A DNA stretch of 64,000 bases from NCBI RefSeq assembly GCF_018320785.1, contig NC_054881.1, forward strand, positions 16,492,275 through 16,556,274, read 5' to 3'. Under the pieces are notes generated by a model, which did no database searches, was not told the origin of the DNA, and was given only the letters and a program-made list of their open reading frames with translations. This stretch comes from Cheilinus undulatus. Taxonomy: Eukaryota > Chordata > Actinopteri > Labriformes > Labridae. Below are positions 23,601 to 36,087 of this stretch, piece by piece. The translations under genes and the position numbers were made by a program. Within the stretch, counting starts at the first letter, position 1. The number at the start of each line of letters is the position of its first letter.

Positions 23601-26600
23601 AACAAAGAAAAAGTCAGTTATTACCTGAGAAAGGATCATACGAGTAAAGATGCTCAGACAGATTAATCCATTCAGGTTTTAGAATGAGTCATCATGGCCG
23701 AGAGCTCCCCTTCCGACCTGAGCAGGCATGACTAATCAATCACAGGCAGCATTTCTCAGAATAGGCTTAGCAGGTAGAACACAGAAAAACAATTCTTGAC
23801 AGGAAAATCCTTACGTGTTGAGTACTTTCAACCAAAAAAAGGGTTTTAAAGTGTTTAAAACTTTTTAGAAGGATTCTATTTCTTTACACTTAAGTCGGTT
23901 GAACCATTTTAAACCTTACATGAATTTTAACAGTTGCTTTTATGACCCTTCTAACAATATAACTGCATTTCTATGTCACTACAGCTGTTTTAATCACTTT
24001 TTTTATTTTTAACTGACTGCATTTTAAAATAAAATTCACTCTGTCACACAGAATGGTTTACCATCCCCTGAGAAACCGTACGTCTTTAATGGAGATTTTG
24101 TCGATCGTGGTAAAAGCTCCTTGGAGATTCTGCTCATTCTGTTTGGGTTCTTGCTTGTTTATCCCAACAATGTCCATCTAAACAGAGGGAACCATGAGGA
24201 CCACATTGTTAACCTCAGGTATGCGGAGTGAGCTCATAGTGAGCATTATACTTTTTATTTTCTTAGTTTAATTCACTAACAGCTGATGTATAAATATATA
24301 TATATACCAATGAGGTTTTTGATTGTTCTTTTCAGATATGGCTTCACTAAAGAAGTCTTAGGCAAATACCGGGTAGGTCTTGAACCATCATATTTTGCTG
24401 CTAGCAGCCAAACTCTAAAAAGAAAAAAAATGCTTGATTAAAGGTGTCCATTAAAACAGCTCAGGATAAATTTCAGAGTTGAAATATGCAAGCTGATATT
24501 CTGAATATATTATATTCCATCCTTCCATCCATTTTTTTATACTGCTTATGCCAATGGGGGGTCGCAGGGGACTGGAGGCTATCCCAGCTGTTATTGGTTG
24601 AGAGGTGGGTACACCCTGGACTGGTCCTCAGCCAATCAGGGCTGATATATAGAGACCAGGCATGTTCACACTCACACCTACGGCCAATAAAGGGTGATCA
24701 GTTAACCTAACGAGCATGTCTTTGGTGGTGGGATACATCCTCTGTGGGTTATGAGTGTCTCTACAAAGTTTCATGGATATTAGAGCAAAAGTTTCTACTT
24801 GTTCCAGTGTCATTCCCCAATAGTGTTAGATAACAAAATCATGTTTTTATTGATTTGTCTTACTGCAGCGAAGTCCCCGTCAGCTTGATTTGTTTGCAGG
24901 TGCATGGCAAGAAGATCCTTAAACTTCTCCAGAAGATTTTCAGCGCGCTGCCTCTGGCCACAATAATTGACCAAAAGGTGCTGATTGTCCATGGTGGGAT
25001 CTCTCATATGACAGACCTTAAAGCTGTAGCCAAGCTGGACAGACACAAAGTAAGAGAGACCCTGAGCACAAATAACACAAGTGTACTTTAAGTGTATTTT
25101 ACAAACATTAATTCTTAAAATATTACCCTGATCATGACAATACATGACATGTATTTTGATATTTTAAACTGTGTCCAGTACGTCTCAGCTCTAAGGCCTC
25201 CTAAGCAGATCAACCATGGAGTTCATGGCACAAAGACTGGGGAGGTCAGGCCAACGGATGGCCGGCGACGAGTTTGTTCTCTGACTTACCATGGTTCCTC
25301 TCCAGCTCAAAAGCATGACCTTCCACGGCACTCCCTTGACTTTTCAACGACAGGCCGTCATTTCGACTGTGAACTGGAAGAGGAGCTGAAAAGGAGGCGC
25401 AGATTGGCGGGATTTGGCCAGTCCTATGGAGAACTGAAGAAGAGTGAATCAGGGTCAGATATGGAGACTGGTGAAGCAGCAGACACAGATGAGCATGAGT
25501 GGAAACAAGTAAGTAATAGGAAGAACTGCTTATAAATTCTCACAATTTTATTAAAGTCAGGTAAAGTGTTACATAGATGTATTTATTCGGCCAGATAGTG
25601 GACATGTTGTGGAGTGACCCAATGCCTCAAAGTGGCTGCATTCCCAATGAGGTGCGAGGCGGAGGCTGCTACTGGGGACCAGATGTCACTGAGGAAGTTC
25701 TGGGAAGACACGACCTCCACCTGCTCATCCGCTCACATGAGTGCAAACAGGAAGGCTATGAGTTCTGCCACGACGGCAAGGTAAGAATGAAGAAGATGGT
25801 GTAGCTTGTATGACTGTACTGTATCCATATGGACGATACATCATCATCTTCTCACACTGAACACAAGTGAAAGCAAAGAAGTTCATTAACTCGTGTATTA
25901 CTTTTCATAATAATTCCATTGGGCACTCCCTATCTACAGCTGCTGATATGATGAAGAACACTTCTGAGAACAGCCTTTCAACAATGACCTTCTGCGGCTT
26001 ACCCTCCTTGTGAAGGGTGCTGATGATTGTCTTCTGGACAATAGTAGAGTCAGCAGTCTTTCCCATGATTGCAGTTGTGTGTACCCAGCTATAGTGAGAG
26101 AATAACGGCTCAGGAAATCTTTCCAAATCAGACTTTTCCACATTATTCTAATATTTTGAGATAGTGGATTTTTGATCTTCTTAAGCTGAAAGCCATACTA
26201 ATCAAGAATATCAAAAGACTTACAGGGGACATAATATGCAAAAATCACTTTTTCAGGGTTTTCTAACAGAATATGTGCCCCTGTCCACAATTCTTCCAGA
26301 AAGTGTGTGCTAAAACAAGTCGTTCTCAGTTTTTTCCCTCATGATGTCATGTGGGGAGTTAGCACCGCATCCAGGTTCGAACTGTCTGAACTAAATCACA
26401 GGAAAAAAGGAACTTTTACGTGATATGATAATTATTTGAGGTGCACCTGTGTAGGTAAGATTGTAGATGCCTGCCAAAAACATAACAAGTGGTAGGGGCT
26501 TGTATTTTGTGACTCTGCCAGTTTTCTATTAATGTTAACGTCCATGCCTCTAAAAAATTTGTCTTTACATATGAAGTACAAATATGGAGATTTAAGAGGG

Positions 26601-29600
26601 TTTTGTGGGCCTCAGCATTCTCAAGCTTGGGAAAGGCTGGTCTGGTTTGGATCTTTTCCAGGGCTCTTGTATGAAATTGGGAAGGGGTGGACATTTGAAA
26701 TAACAGATAAAAAAGGATGATGGCAGCGGTGCAAGTTATTCCTGCAAGGAACCATTGTGACGAATCCTCAGTTATAAAGTCTCCCAGCAATTAATAATTA
26801 ATGGATATGCTACAGTAAGTGGGTCTAGTGCTAACTGTTCTTTGTTGCATCCAGGTGCTGACTATATTTTCAGCTTCTAATTACTATGAGATGGGCAGCA
26901 ACAGAGGAGCCTACATCCGAATGGGCCCTGATCTGGTCCCCCACTTCTTCCAGTATCAGGCCAGCAGGACAAATAGAGAGCTCACCCTGAGACAAAGGTC
27001 AGCAGCTCAAATTGAGAAGAACATGAGACTAGATAGAATTCAATGTAATGTGCAGAGTAAATATAATAGAAGCATGGGATTACTGGGTTACAAAAGGCTG
27101 GGCCGCAACTTGCTTTAAAAATCATCACTGAAAGTATGATGTCACACTCAAAGCAACATCGTTTTTCCTTTCCTGTGCTTCATTAGTATCGGGTGGACAG
27201 AGAGATCAGCCCTGCAAGCTCTACGGAAACAACTGTTTGTACATAAGTCAGTTCTCATAAGTGCCTACCAGGAATTTGATCCAAAAAACACAGGTAAACA
27301 CAAAAACTGCTGAGAATTTAAGCCTTAAAGGTTCAGAGGAAAAAAACCTGGTTTATCTTGATTGACTGCCAGCATTTAAATGCTTCCACATCCTCACAAT
27401 ATGTAAGGTTGCGGTGACTTTGACCTCCAAAACACAGTTCATTCATCCTCAAGTCGTAGCGTAGGTTTTTGCCAAATTTCTCAAAAGTCCCTGTATGTTT
27501 CCTTGAAATACTATGCCCACATGTTTTGGGGTCACAATACCGTTAAGTCAGAATGGATAAGTTTGGAGAAGATCCTTAAAAACATTAATGAGATATTGTG
27601 TACACAATCTAAGAAAAGACATGAGGCCCAATGACCTTGGCCTTTGGCCTCCAAATTCTTATCAGTTTATCATTGAGTCAGGGTGGATATGTATGCAAAG
27701 TTTGCAGAAAATATCTAAAAGCGTTTTGGAGGTATTGAATTCACAAGCAATAGATGAACATAAGGCCAATGACCCTAATCTTTGACCTCCACAATCTGAC
27801 TCCTGACCTTGATCCATGACCTCCAATATCTTATTAGTTCATCCTTGTGTTAGAGTGGACACAAGGATATATCTGGTTCTATCCACTGTCCTTTTCTGTC
27901 AATAAAAGTACACAAAGCCCAAAAATAAATCTTGAAAAAAGGGATTCTAGAGCTATCCAGTCACAAGCAAGGGGTGAACAAGAGGCACAACTGAGGAACT
28001 CTGAACTGAGGAACTCCAAAATCTAATGAGTTCAGCCTTGAAACAGAGGAGATTATCTGTAAAATTTGAAGAAAACACATGAATCCAATGAAAGTTTATC
28101 CATGGGTCAAAGTGGATACTTGTGAAAGTTTGAAAAAATCCCTGACAGCATTATTGAGGTACTAACCAGCAACAAATGAGCATGAGACCAATGATTCTGA
28201 CTTCTAAAAAATGACTTTCAAAATTTTTAAAGTCAGCTTGAAAGTGGTTATTTATGCAAAATTTGATAAAAAAAAATACTTGAATATATTTCAGAGATAT
28301 TGCATTCAAAATCAATGGATGAACATGAAACCAAATGACCTTGGTCCATGACCTCCAAAATCCCATTTTCTCCTCTCTGTCAGAGTGGATATGGAGACCA
28401 TCCCTCAAAGCATCCCAGAGATATCCTGTTTAGAAGCAACAGAAGGACATGATGCCTGGCCTTTGAACTATGACCTCTAAAATCTTTTGAGATCGTCCTT
28501 GAGTCAGAGTGGATATTTATGCAAAGGTTGAAGACAATCCCTCACAATGTTCTGGAAAAATTTCTCTTTCACAGGAATGGCTCAGACAAATGGACAGACA
28601 ACCTGTAAACACTATACTTTCACATGTGGCTATCATTGGTGCAGAGGTATAAAAATGCTGATAAGAAAAATTTAGTTTTCATACTTATGATCTTATTTGC
28701 TTTTGTAGCTCTTGAAAAGGCATTATAATTCATTAAACTCTAAAAAACATTCATTGAACTCTATTTCATAGCAAAAAAAAATCCAGAATAACAGAATAAC
28801 ACTCATTAATCACTCACCAGTGGTAGTGCATGAGGCTGAAAATACTATTTAATAAAAAACAACATAACCATCTGTTTCTGTCTGTATCTCAGGGGTCATT
28901 TCTCTGAGTCACTGGGCCAGTGCCACTGAGGGAGTACTGAATCTGGGTCTGCCTTGGAGGGTGCTGCGCCCACAGCTTGTCAGCAGCGCCCAGTGTGGCA
29001 TGGTGGACTACCAGCAGTGGATAAGGGAGCTCTCCATTACTGAACCCAAACTAGAGGTTAGACTTATACAACTGATAGACCATGTGGCATTTCTGGCAGT
29101 CAGAGCTGTAAAATATTTATCAATTTGTATCTTCCCTCACAGATCTGTGATGACAGCATCCTGGAGACAATGTACAAGAACCACTCCAACTTGGAAACTA
29201 TATTCCGGATAATAGACACAGATCACTCAGGTGAATAAGCAGCACAGTCAGGATTTCAGGAATGTAGGTGCTGTTTTCACTGCTAGACTCCTGAATATTT
29301 ATAGAAAACTTCACACAAACGACCCCCTAAGTGTCCCTGAATTGCTTGTTTATGCAGGCATCTCACAGCAGAAAACTTTCCAAATGAAGGGTGAGTTGAA
29401 TGAATGACGTCATACCCGCCAGTCGCTCATGTTGAATCTTTCTGCATATGACTGCTGCATTCATATATCAGATTGCCTCAACTTTAAACTGGAAGTTTAT
29501 TAAGGGGCTTTGAATTTGTCTGAGGATACACCAGGAAGTATTCAGGAAAACTGAGTGGGAAGGGATGGTTGCTTTTGCATCCTGTGTTTGGTATAGAGAT

Positions 29601-30432
29601 GTGTCAGTCGCAAACGAGCCAGCTCTATGTGTTGGATCTTTAGGGTTAACGATGGGAGCCGACACACTGCCGTCTACTGCCAAGAGCCGTCTACCCCTCA
29701 TAAATTCCTTTTAAATAAGGACTGGTAGCAGGCTGTGTAACATAGCTTTTATACAAAACATCAGTAATGGACATTCTTTGAGTTTTATGGTTTATTTTTT
29801 GTCCCCATGCTCCATTTATAGTCTGATTTATTTGGGAAATATTTAGATCAAGTGTTATGTATTTTATTATCATTTATATTTGAATGGAAAACAGAAGACT
29901 ACTCGCACTCTTTTGTGTTTAATGTAAAATAACCAGACAGCATTCAACACAATAAAAGATTATAGAATTGGTGCTTGATTGTCTAAAGTTATATCAATCA
30001 TGGGTCAAAAAATGCTTAATTTTTCTGATTTATTAAAAGCCTACCTACTGAGAATCCCAACTCCCCCCTTGTTTGACAGGGAGTCTCATTGTGAGGAGCA
30101 TGCATAAACATGAAACTTTCCCAGATTTAAGGCACAGATTGCCTTAAGAATAAAGTCACTTCCTTTATTTGATGAAGATAGGTATTATATGTAGATTTTT
30201 GGAAGTGTTCAGCTTTATCCTCGTCATCATTTTTTCTCCTTTCAAAGGTTTGATCTCTTTTGAGGAGTTCCGTCAGACCTGGAAACTTCTGAGTTCCCAC
30301 CTCAAGACAGAGATCAGCGATGAGGCCATCGCAGACCTGGCCCAGAGCATCGACTTCAACAAAGACGGGAGCATTGATATCAACGAGTTCATGGAGGCTT
30401 TTCGACTGGTGGAGCTCTCTGCACAAACATAA
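20699..30432 (+). CDS. ppef2: protein phosphatase with EF-hands, PPEF2 type, complete
   Basis: Calcium-regulated PPP-family serine/threonine phosphatase, RdgC-like, mainly in photoreceptors in vertebrates. Exons: 20699-20750, 20859-20876, 21090-21217, 22155-22209, 22352-22527, 22623-22737, 22846-22892, 24052-24218, 24336-24372, 24900-25049, 25179-25508, 25595-25780, 26855-26997, 27187-27293, 28893-29056, 29143-29230, 30248-30432; every junction is GT-AG and in phase, giving 715 aa (human PPEF2 753). The start MGCGWGKS fits an N-myristoylation signal. Residues 31-41 are a calmodulin-binding IQ motif ([11 protein letters not shown]). Metal-binding motifs: GDLHG (182), GDFVDRG (211), GNHE (243), HGG (296), RSHE (471), then SASNYY. 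The exon at 25179-25508 is the long variable linker within the catalytic domain. Two canonical EF-hand loops lie at 650-661 (DTDHSGLISFEE) and 690-701 ([12 protein letters not shown]). PPEF2 rather than PPEF1 by closest recalled wording. Confidence 0.95.
20983..20991 (+). other. possible 9-nt microexon of ppef2
   Basis: CTGCCATTG sits between an AAG acceptor and a perfect GTAAGT donor, in the intron between the second and third ppef2 exons. Its length is a multiple of three and its phase matches, so inclusion would add three residues (AAI before the IQ motif) without a frameshift. Could equally be chance; the acceptor has a poor pyrimidine tract. Confidence 0.3.
21540..21670 (-). repeat. interspersed repeat copy in ppef2 intron
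   Basis: Plus strand reads TTGCCCGTAG ... GTCAGCCCTGTGATTGGCTG ... GTACCCCTCTAAT ... AGCTGGGA, the reverse of the repeat at 24515-24710 (LINE/SINE-tail-like sequence very common in fish). Confidence 0.5.
21680..21910. repeat. MITE-like sequence starting ACTAGGGGTGG
   Basis: Begins AAACTAGGGGTGGACTGATT with a ...TTATCAGTATCGGCAC stretch, wording typical of fish hAT MITEs whose termini start with TAGGGGTG. Right boundary not determined. Confidence 0.35.
22893..24051 (+). other. ppef2 intron of about 1.2 kb, no feature recognised
   Basis: AT-rich intron between the GDLHG exon and the GDFVDRG exon. I see no repeat family with confidence and no coding on either strand. Confidence 0.6.
24515..24745 (+). 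repeat. interspersed repeat in ppef2 intron
   Basis: CCATCCTTCCATCC, then GGGTCGCAGGGGACTGGAGG, CTATCCCAGCTGTTATTGG, GTACACCCTGGACTGGTC, CACACCTACGGCCAATAAAG and CATGTCTTTGG. This ordered set of phrases is one of the most frequent interspersed repeats in teleost genomes (LINE 3-prime tail/SINE type). Confidence 0.65.
25890..26170 (-). mobile_element. Tc1-like transposon fragment (N-terminal transposase region)
   Basis: Minus strand 26141-25905 reads in one frame through [20 protein letters not shown], wording typical of the DNA-binding helix-turn-helix start of fish Tc1-like transposases. Only this portion is present, without the catalytic triad. Lies in the ppef2 intron between 25780 and 26855. 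Confidence 0.65.
27400..28575 (+). repeat. minisatellite-like array in ppef2 intron
   Basis: About eight or nine diverged units of roughly 130-140 bp: GACCTCCAAAATCT, then TCATCCTTGAGTCAGAGTGG, ATATTTATGCAAAGTTTG, AATCCCTCA, then a GAGATATTG...CAAGCAATGGATGAACATG phrase and back to GACCTTTGACCTC. The last unit ends in AATGGACAGACAACCTG, the usual terminus of this fish repeat family. Confidence 0.75.
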
Positions 30433-30796
30433 GAGAAAGGACTAAGATTGAAGAGACAAACAGAATATCTGTATTTAAATATACTGGGCAATCTTGTTGA
30501 CCCATGAGCTTCTGTGGAATTCAAATGTTTATTTACCTCCAATCCATATTTTCAGCAATGTGCAACCAAGACTTTTCTACAACAATTAGGCAAAAATGAT
30601 TACAGGTCTTACAAAGTCTAACAAGCAAGTTTGTAACGTTTTTTTACTTGTAATATTTTACTTTTGAATTTCAGTTTTAATTTGTTTCTAAATGTTTGTT
30701 TGATAGTTCAGTGTAGTTTCTTATGCTTTGTTCAGTTCAGTTTAAGAAACAAGGCTTGTTTTTGTAATATGGAGAACCTTTCAGGTGCTCTCTCTC

Positions 30797-31535
30797 TTCT
30801 CTCTTCAACACTAAACTCATCAAACCATGTTTTTATACTTCTTGCTTTGTGCACTGGGGCATAGTCATGTATTAAGATTGTATTGAGCATTAAGATTGCC
30901 CTTCACTGGGGCCTCAGCCCAAACCCTGAAATACAGCCCAGTACTATATAGTCAGACAGGTAACATTTTCCCAGCATCTGTGAAATACAGACTCACCCAT
31001 CTGATTGCCAAACAGAAAAGCATGATGTGTCACTCCACAGAGCATTTTACGATGCTTAAAACCACTCCATCCAATGCTTGGCATTGGACTTGGTGATGTG
31101 AGGCAGCTGCTTAGCCATGTAACCCATCCCATGAAGCTCCCACTGCACACTTTAATGCCAGTGGAAGTTCAGAACACTTCAGCTATGGAATCATCAGAGT
31201 GTTTGCAACTTTTATGCACCATGCACCTTAGAGGCAATCAACCCTGCTCTGATTTTGCATGGTCTTTCACTCTCTGGCTGAGTTGCTGTTGTTCCTAAAT
31301 GTTTCCACTTTCTAATGATATCACTCACAGTTGACTGTGGACCACCCGTCTTATTACAGAGGCAGCATCCATCACAGGACTGAAGTCACTGGGCTCTTCA
31401 AATGTTTGCAATTCGACTGCATGGTTAGATGTTTAGTTTTATACACCTGTGACAACAGGTCTGACTGAAACATCTGAATTCAATGACAAACAGGTGTGGC
31501 CAATTACTTTTGTCCATATATGTATGTGACACTAT
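30797..31535 (-). mobile_element. Tc1-like transposon relic, antisense
   Basis: Plus-strand phrases run in the order expected for an antisense Tc1-like copy of a family common in percomorphs: TGCACTGGGGCATAGTCATG, AGATTGCCCTTCACTGG, ATCTGATTGCCAAACAGAAA, CCACTCCATCCAATGCTTGG, GGCTGAGTTGCTGTTGTTCC, GACTTTTG...CCATATA at the right. The same family occurs in the other orientation at 36640-37740. Many stops; not functional. Confidence 0.75.
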
Positions 31536-31559
31536 CTATTGAATGGTACAGATTTTGTG

Positions 31560-34190
31560 CAGGTGATAGCTTGCATTTCTTGAAGGATTTATTCCTCTCC
31601 TAAGGAGGACATTAAGAAAAGCTATGAACATCCCTTGATGGGTGCTGGATCCAAAATGAACACGCATAAAGAAACACAAAGATCATCACACTAGGAAGCT
31701 CCTGTTAAAGGATTTATTAAGCAGCAAGTGGTGTTTCTAAGTGCTCTTCCTTAGACTTGGAAATGTATTTGTGAGTAACCAATCATACTCTTGGGAAATG
31801 AGGTGTCTATGCTCCCTGAGGGGATTTAATCCCTCTCTATCAGTTCAGCTGTCAATCATCTGTTTAATCCTGTGAGGTGGTGAATCCAGGGCATTAATCC
31901 TATAAACTCAAGCCCTTTTTTGATGAGATGTAAGAGAGGTCTTTACTGAGCATTAACACAGAGATGTCCAGTAAAGTCAACCAAATGATGCCCATCTGCA
32001 GTACATCCCATCTTGAGTGGAAAAATGGTAAAGTGAGACGGGTTTACAAAAAAAAAGCAATGAAAAAACATCCTGACTTGTGGTAATGCATGCAAGAGAA
32101 TCGATGTAGCATTCCTTTTTTTCATCCAAGATGCCCTGTTGGTGTTAGAGGAAAAATCCTTCAAACATCAAAGTGAGTAGGATACATCCTCTGTGGAGAC
32201 TTTGTTTAGACAAATGTCTATACCTACCTTGACTTCTCTAAACTTAATCTAACTAATCCGAATTTATTCTAAGATATCTGTGCAACATGTACAACACAGA
32301 AGCTTAGCTCTTATGCTGCTTTACTGGATGCTGAGGGGATCCTTCTAAGGGTCATCCTTAGGCTGGACCAGGCCAGATCCTGGCCAGGGTGTAGCCCATT
32401 AGGAGATGCTATTACACAAAGTTTCATATTTTGATCAATGATTTTTTTTCTTTTTGGTAGGAAAAAGTCCTCACCTCATACAGACCAAAGTTTAAACCAA
32501 ACCAAAAGTAACAAACACATTTCTATTAGATTAAAAAACAAGTTTTATAGCCTTTTTATGCCATGTTGTCAACAATCTATATATTGTTTGTGTGATTTGC
32601 TCCTCAAATTTTGGTCAACAAATCAAAAAACATATTTACACAGGAAGGCTGAGATAAGCGAGAGCATTTTGATTTTTTTTCTGCTCTACTGCAGGAAAAC
32701 ATGTTGCCAAAAGTTAAGTTCCAAGTAAACTACACTAACTACAATCAACTTTAAGTTTACCAAAAAATAAGCTTTAAAATAACCATAAGAGACCTGTGAT
32801 TTAACCCTTTATGACCTACAATAGAACAAGTCTGCCAAAGAATATCTTTACATTTTTACATGCTGTAGTGCCATTTTTGAGTATTTGAATTGACTTTACA
32901 TCAGTACAACCCTTAGAACCCAAATTTTAATGATGTTTATGTGATAAATCCATAGTAACAAATTAAATAGCTCGAAAGTGCAAAAAAAAAAAAAAAACAC
33001 AAGAAAAATGGAAAGGTTTTTTTTTTTTTTTTTTTTTTTACATATTTTCCTCAACACAGAAATGTCATAGCTCATAAATAGCTCATAAATTTGTCATAAA
33101 TTTATCTATCTTATTGATCAGTCTTATAGGATAGGATGGTCACTTTTGTAGAGTCTGGGAGTGTCTGATTTTGCTCTGAACATTATTTGCATTATTTTGT
33201 GGTAAAACAAGCCAAAAAAATTTCTCAACATGGAAATGTGTTAATGATGCTGTATGGTAATGAATATGGTGTGTTTTGACATTTTGGTATGATCTTAGGT
33301 GGACCTTGGGGGGAAAAAAAGCACTTATGGCTTAGGATGTGAGTGCATCCCAGCTCTGATAATGGATTTTACAGTGACACAAAAAGGCCACAAGATGGCG
33401 CTGTTACTCTAGTAGAACATGCAATAACTTGCCTTTAACACACTGTTTTTGCTAGAAAACGAGATGTTTTTGTAAAACTATTCAATTTGGCAGGTTTTGT
33501 TATCATGTTGTTGTCTTGTACATTAGGGTTGCCTCAGGACACTTCAAATGAGCTCAGAATTTCCCAATCTCTTTCCTATTTGAGCCTAGTTCAATAACAG
33601 TTCAGCTTATAGGCACACAAAGCCTCTCTCTCTCTTTAGATAATCAGTCATCTTTTTTATTAAACAAGGACACATGGTTCATTCTGAAGGACAAAAAGTT
33701 GTGCTTTTATACAGAAATAATTGCTGAATAAGCCTGGTTATGATTCTTGAGTAAAATGTGTGTCATTTGGATGTAAAAACTTTGCTTTCATGTTTTTATA
33801 CGTCCATTCTATGATATAGCTAGAAAAATAAACACCAGTTAAATTCAGGACATGGATATCTGCTCTCATCATCTTGAAAGGATCTGTGGATTGTTTTTAA
33901 AACAGATTTTAATTTGATTTTTCTGGTTTTTTTGGGGGTTTTTTTTGGTTGACTGATAAGTAAACAAATGAGAATTCTGAAGGTTGTATTTTCATGGAAG
34001 ATGATCTAAAAAAGGGAATCTGTTAAATCAAAGATGGTTTCAGACACTTAGAAACCTGTGAATAAAAGAAAACACTTGAAATATCTTATAGGATAGTATA
34101 GTTATCTTATTCTAAGGGCTTCATTGATTGGAAGAATTTCCATCATTTTATTCAAAACAATTTCATTAAAGGTCATCCAAAACTTAGATT
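31560..34190. other. gene-free interval downstream of ppef2
   Basis: AT-rich, with poly(A)/poly(T) runs at 32980-33045. No exon, RNA gene or well-bounded element recognised. Together with flanking repeats it separates the gsdf-ppef2 pair from gng10-nxnl2. Confidence 0.5.
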
Positions 34191-34204
34191 ATTTCTTGTT
34201 ATTA

Positions 34205-34880
34205 TTACCTCCGCCAATGAGGTAATGTGACTGGGTGGGTTTGTTCGTTTGTTTGTTCGTTTGTTAGCAACATAACTCCAAAAGTTGTGGATGGATTTTG
34301 ATAAAAAATTTCAGGAAATGTCAGAAATGGCATAAGGAAGAGCTGGTTAGATTTTGGGACTGATCCGGATCACTGTCTGGATCTAGGAATTTTTTAAAGG
34401 ATTCTGTACTATTGGGAGATAGGGCTAATGGCAGAAGTCTGCGCTGTTACCACTTTTTACCAGGAGATGGCAGACATAAGTAGCTTCAATCCCAGCAGCA
34501 GTTTTTGGGTGTGTTTCTATTCAAAGTTTTGGAGTTTATGGAGGTTGAAAGACACACCTCCAGTCGAGGAGATGAGTTGGAGCATAACAGAGAGAAAGAC
34601 AGCAAATTATAGTGAGAATATTCACAATGCTGGGAGGAATAGAGGAATAGTCACCCTCTGCCATGACTTCCACTCATCCTGTGAGACCATGGGTGCATCT
34701 GTTGGCACCCGTAGTGAAGCCACTGCTTTTCCTCACCATGCTTCCACCCCACTGGGGAGGGAGTACTTGGCGAATGACGTGGTGGGGGGCACAAGGGATC
34801 CAGGAATTTTTTTAAGGATTCTTCACTGTTGGGAGATAGGGCTAATGGCAGAGGCCTGCGCTCTCCAAGTACTTTTCTAG
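34205..34880. repeat. interspersed repeat with an internal duplication
   Basis: Begins ACCTCCGCCAATGAGGTAAT with a GTTTGTTC microsatellite and GGATGGATTTTGATAAAA, a widespread animal repeat. A roughly 70 bp stretch (GGGAGATAGGGCTAATGGCA and flanks) occurs at 34383-34449 and again at about 34800-34870, bracketing about 350 bp of other sequence. The long plus-strand open frame here (34428-34880) is therefore repeat-derived. Confidence 0.55.
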
Positions 34881-35049
34881 TTTTAACTAAATTCTGCTTA
34901 TAATGTGATCAGTCACACTCTGTGTTTCAATTCCATTTCCATGTCCCTGCATCTTAAATCTTTAAGTTTTGATCATTATGACAGAATAAAACAAGCTGTT
35001 TATTAAAATAATCCATCTTATGACTTTCTTGTTAAACATTCTCTCCTTC

Positions 35050-35108
35050 AAGACCAAAACCATCAAGACCAAAACCATCTAGACCAAAACCATCTAGACC
35101 AAAACCAA
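35050..35108. repeat. short minisatellite, about 16-bp unit, four copies
   Basis: AGACCAAAACCATCT-type units repeat four times in a row with one or two mismatches. Confidence 0.85.
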
Positions 35109-35817
35109 GTAAGAACAGTTTCTTCCTCTCTGCTGTCGGCATCATGAGCAGTACTCCGGCCCTCTCGTCTCGTCTGATACTAAAGAGAGACATGTGAAAA
35201 GTAGGAGCATTGATAGCCTCTTAAATTATGGGAAGAAGGCTTATAAAGTATTGAGACTCATCCATGCACAAAGGAAAAGGAAGTGACAAAGTTAAGAGCG
35301 CCTGACCGGCTAGACACATTGAAGGCTGACCTAGACAGTTTCCAGAAGAATAGTCAGCTTTTTCAAACATATACAGTCTGTCCCATTCATAAAGAAAAAC
35401 TACAAACAGAATGAAATAAACACAAGCTTAAATGAATTCACTTTGCCAAAAATCATTCATCATAGCCTATCTACTTGCTATGATGATTTTCTTTTGTTTC
35501 CAATCCAGCAAAGCCTGCAACCTTTTAATAATTTCCATCATGTTTAAAATCTCAAAATCAGAGTCAAAGTGTGCCTCTCTGTTGAGTATGTTTGGAGTTC
35601 TGAACAGGAAGACTCCGTTTCCTCTCTCTGGCTGTGCTCTTAACTTAGACTGAACATCAGGAAGCACGACTCCACCAGATCCCGAGGCATGATTTAGAGC
35701 TCCGCTATAAACATCCGCATTCTGAGATGCATAGATGATCTTTGTCAACTTTTACTGCACTGTCTTTCAAAGCTGGTGATATAAAGACACAGGGACTACA
35801 GTATGGAAGGCATGTAG

Positions 35818-35823
35818 TTTTAT
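35818..35823 (-). terminator. gng10 polyadenylation signal
   Basis: Minus-strand AATAAA, 265 bp downstream of the gng10 stop codon, in a plausible 3-prime UTR position. Confidence 0.5.
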
Positions 35824-36087
35824 TAAAGACACTAATTTTATGGTAACACAGTACAGTTAAACAAGACGCTTATTTAAAATAAAAAACCAAACAGAACATC
35901 CTAAAAGAAATTAACATCCAAATAAAAAGATCTAAAACAAAATGTAATTTCCTCTCCTCTGTGAGTGAAATGAGGCTGTGTCCCCTTCTTCTTCCACTGT
36001 AAAAGAAGCAAAACTATTTATATCTGAGTTGAAATTCAGCTACTGTAAATGTGTTATAAAAGTTGTAAATGTAGTGGACTCTGACCT

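Noticed and set aside
24869-24899. Alternative upstream acceptor for the ppef2 VHGKK exon
   Set aside because: A CAG precedes it, but using it would add 31 bases and shift the frame; the downstream acceptor fits the family.
27400-28575. Regularly spaced repeats resembling a CRISPR array
   Set aside because: Units are about 130-140 bp, diverged, without unique spacers, and lie in a eukaryotic intron.
34428-34880. 150-codon plus-strand open frame
   Set aside because: Spans a duplicated interspersed repeat; the duplicated phrase occurs at both ends.
35467-35748. 93-codon minus-strand open frame beyond gng10
   Set aside because: Located past the likely gng10 polyadenylation signal, no recognised domain.
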